Shown here: positions 6,205 through 7,175 of the stretch, piece after piece
Layout of the letters: each line of letters starts with the position of its first letter
How positions within the stretch are numbered: the first letter of the stretch is position 1
Origin: Actinomycetota bacterium
GTDB lineage: Bacteria; Actinomycetota; Actinomycetes; Streptosporangiales; Streptosporangiaceae
NCBI GenBank assembly: GCA_003541285.1
Contig: DPMS01000348.1
Span: 1-7,175, forward strand
Length of the DNA stretch: 7,175 bases
Direction: 5' to 3'
Translations under genes and position numbers: made by a program
The notes under the pieces: generated by a model
What the model saw: the letters and a program-made list of their open reading frames with translations, nothing else
The model's database searches: none
What the model was told of the DNA's origin: nothing

Positions 6205-6894
6205 TTAAGGTCTTGCTCCCCGGCCGGGGGGTTGAGTGCCGCGGCCAGGCCGGATGATGCCGTGTTCGTAGGCGTAGACGGCGACCTGGACGCGGTCGCG
6301 CAGATCGAGTTTGGCGAGGATGCGGGCGATGTGGCTCTTGACGGTGGCCTCGCTGAGGTAGAGCCTGGCGGCGATCTCGGCGTTGGACAGGCCCTGGGCT
6401 ACCAGCCGCACGACGCCGAGTTCGCGTTCGCTGAGGCGCCCGGCCGCGGTGGCTGCCGCGGTGCCGGGGGCGGGGCCGCGGCAGAAGTCCTCGATCAGCC
6501 GCCGGGTGATGGCGGGGGCGAGGAGGGCCTCGCCGGCGGCTACCGCGCGGACGGCGCTGGTCAGCTGTTCGCGGCTGGCGTCTTTGAGCAGGAAGCCGCT
6601 CGCCCCGGCCTTCAGCGCGTGGTAGACGTACTCGTCGAGGTTGAAGGTGGTCAGCATCAGGATCCGTGCCCGGGATCCGTCCTGGACGAGCCGGGTGGTG
6701 GCCTCGATGCCGTTCATCTGGGGCATGCGGACGTCCATCAAGATCACGTCGGGGTCGAGGAGCCGTGCCTGGGCCAGCGCCTGGCTGCCGTCGCCGGCTT
6801 CCCCCGCGACGGCCAGGTCCGGTTCGGCTTCCAGCAGCATCCGCAGGCCCTCGCGGACGAGGTCCTGGTCATCGGCGATCAGGACGCTGATCAC
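6205..6894 (-). CDS. NarL/LuxR-family response regulator of a two-component system
   Basis: A 229-residue DNA-binding response regulator. The receiver domain (about 1-120) has the acidic pair D8/D9, the phosphoacceptor D54 in LMDVRMP, T82/T83 in MLTTF and K104 in GFLLKD, all as expected for an active receiver. A linker leads to a LuxR-type helix-turn-helix (about 153-213) with LSERELGVVRLVAQG, NAEIAARLYLSEATVKSH and a final helix. The protein resembles LiaR/DesR-like regulators of actinomycetes, which act downstream of HisKA_3 kinases; the signal and target genes cannot be told. The start is a GTG at 6894, which overlaps the TGA of the upstream kinase by four bases (6891-6894), so the two are probably translationally coupled in one transcript. 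The short proline- and glycine-rich tail after GIIRP is a non-conserved extension. High third-position GC contrasts with the hydrolase genes on the left. Confidence 0.95.
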   Translation of the reverse strand: MISVLIADDQDLVREGLRMLLEAEPDLAVAGEAGDGSQALAQARLLDPDVILMDVRMPQMNGIEATTRLVQDGSRARILMLTTFNLDEYVYHALKAGASGFLLKDASREQLTSAVRAVAAGEALLAPAITRRLIEDFCRGPAPGTAAATAAGRLSERELGVVRLVAQGLSNAEIAARLYLSEATVKSHIARILAKLDLRDRVQVAVYAYEHGIIRPGRGTQPPGRGARP

Positions 6895-7175
6895 GCCAGC
6901 CCGTCCCTTAGCGGCAGGCGGTCGGCTAGCGGCAGCCGGGCGCGCACGGCGAACCCGCCGCCGGGCCGCGGCCCGGCGTGCAGTTCGCCTCCGAATATCG
7001 CGGCCCGCTCGCGCATCCCGGCCAGCCCGTGCCCGCCGGCCGGGGCCCGGTTACCGGGCTCCCCCGTTCCGTCGTCGGTGATCTCGATCGTGACCGCTTC
7101 ATCCGCGCAGCCGATCGTCACATCTGCGCAGGCACCTCCGGCGTGCTTGAGGATGTTGGTCAGCGCCTCCTGGAC
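6891..7175 (-). CDS. Sensor histidine kinase, C-terminal end (partial, runs off the window)
   Basis: The 94 residues visible are the ATP-binding (HATPase_c) end of a sensor kinase. The frame is open to the window edge and begins VQEALTNILKHAGG, which is the N-box. It continues with VTIEITDDGTGEP (G1 box) and GGHGLAGMRERAAIFGGEL (G2 box), and ends in FAVRARLPL, the usual last strand. These features match the short-kinase class with HisKA_3 dimerisation domains that partners NarL/LiaR-type regulators. The phosphoacceptor His, membrane part and sensor lie outside the window. The stop codon overlaps the GTG of the response regulator by four bases, so the pair forms an operon with the kinase first. 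Confidence 0.93.
   Translation of the reverse strand, partial: VQEALTNILKHAGGACADVTIGCADEAVTIEITDDGTGEPGNRAPAGGHGLAGMRERAAIFGGELHAGPRPGGGFAVRARLPLADRLPLRDGLA

Noticed and set aside
6218..6229. Perfect palindrome CCCCGGCCGGGG considered as a terminator
   Set aside because: It lies inside the response regulator's last codons, has no loop and is not followed by a T-tract; such palindromes are common in DNA this G/C-rich.
6641..7081. Plus-strand frame of 146 residues, Arg- and Ala-rich
   Set aside because: Shadow of the response regulator and kinase genes, both of which have complete family motifs.
1..7175. CRISPR array, tRNA, rRNA, insertion sequence ends or attachment sites
   Set aside because: No regularly spaced repeats, cloverleaf-like segments, transposase motifs or long terminal repeats were seen on reading either strand.

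Overview
The window reads as chromosomal DNA of a high-GC actinomycete (Streptomyces, Actinomadura or a relative). The evidence is strong G/C preference at third codon positions, a GTG start, short overlapping stop/start junctions, and a NarL/LiaR-type response regulator paired with a HisKA_3-type kinase. The species cannot be fixed from sequence alone.

Left part (1-3226, plus strand): after a 117-base leader with no gene come two serine hydrolases. The first (118-1746) is a soluble 542-residue lipase/esterase with a complete-looking Ser142-Asp264-His286 set and a C-terminal region of about 230 residues that I cannot assign. After a 277-base gap comes a second hydrolase (best start 2024, end 3226). 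It carries two or three predicted membrane helices before its GYSFGS nucleophile elbow. This half is visibly less G/C-biased than the right end, with AT-rich stretches inside the first gene.

Middle (3385-5516, minus strand): a large phospholipase D superfamily protein faces the two hydrolases. It has two HKD motifs of the PLD1/PLD2-like type; the first has Arg where the motif Asp is expected. Its 3' end looks frameshifted at a short CA repeat, and the coding signal continues in another frame to a stop at 3385. Three genes for enzymes that probably act on lipids or esters, two of them likely cytosolic and one membrane-anchored, thus sit together in a convergent arrangement. A shared role (membrane lipid remodelling, a toxin/effector set or a defence set) is a hypothesis only.

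Right part: a 221-base intergenic region separates the phospholipase D gene from a divergent, apparently decayed and chimeric tyrosine-phosphatase relic (5738-6121) that has lost the catalytic P-loop. Last, on the minus strand, comes a two-component pair: the C-terminal end of a sensor histidine kinase (6891 to the window edge) overlapping by four bases the start of its response regulator (6205-6894). This pair looks like ordinary chromosomal content with no evident link to the hydrolases.
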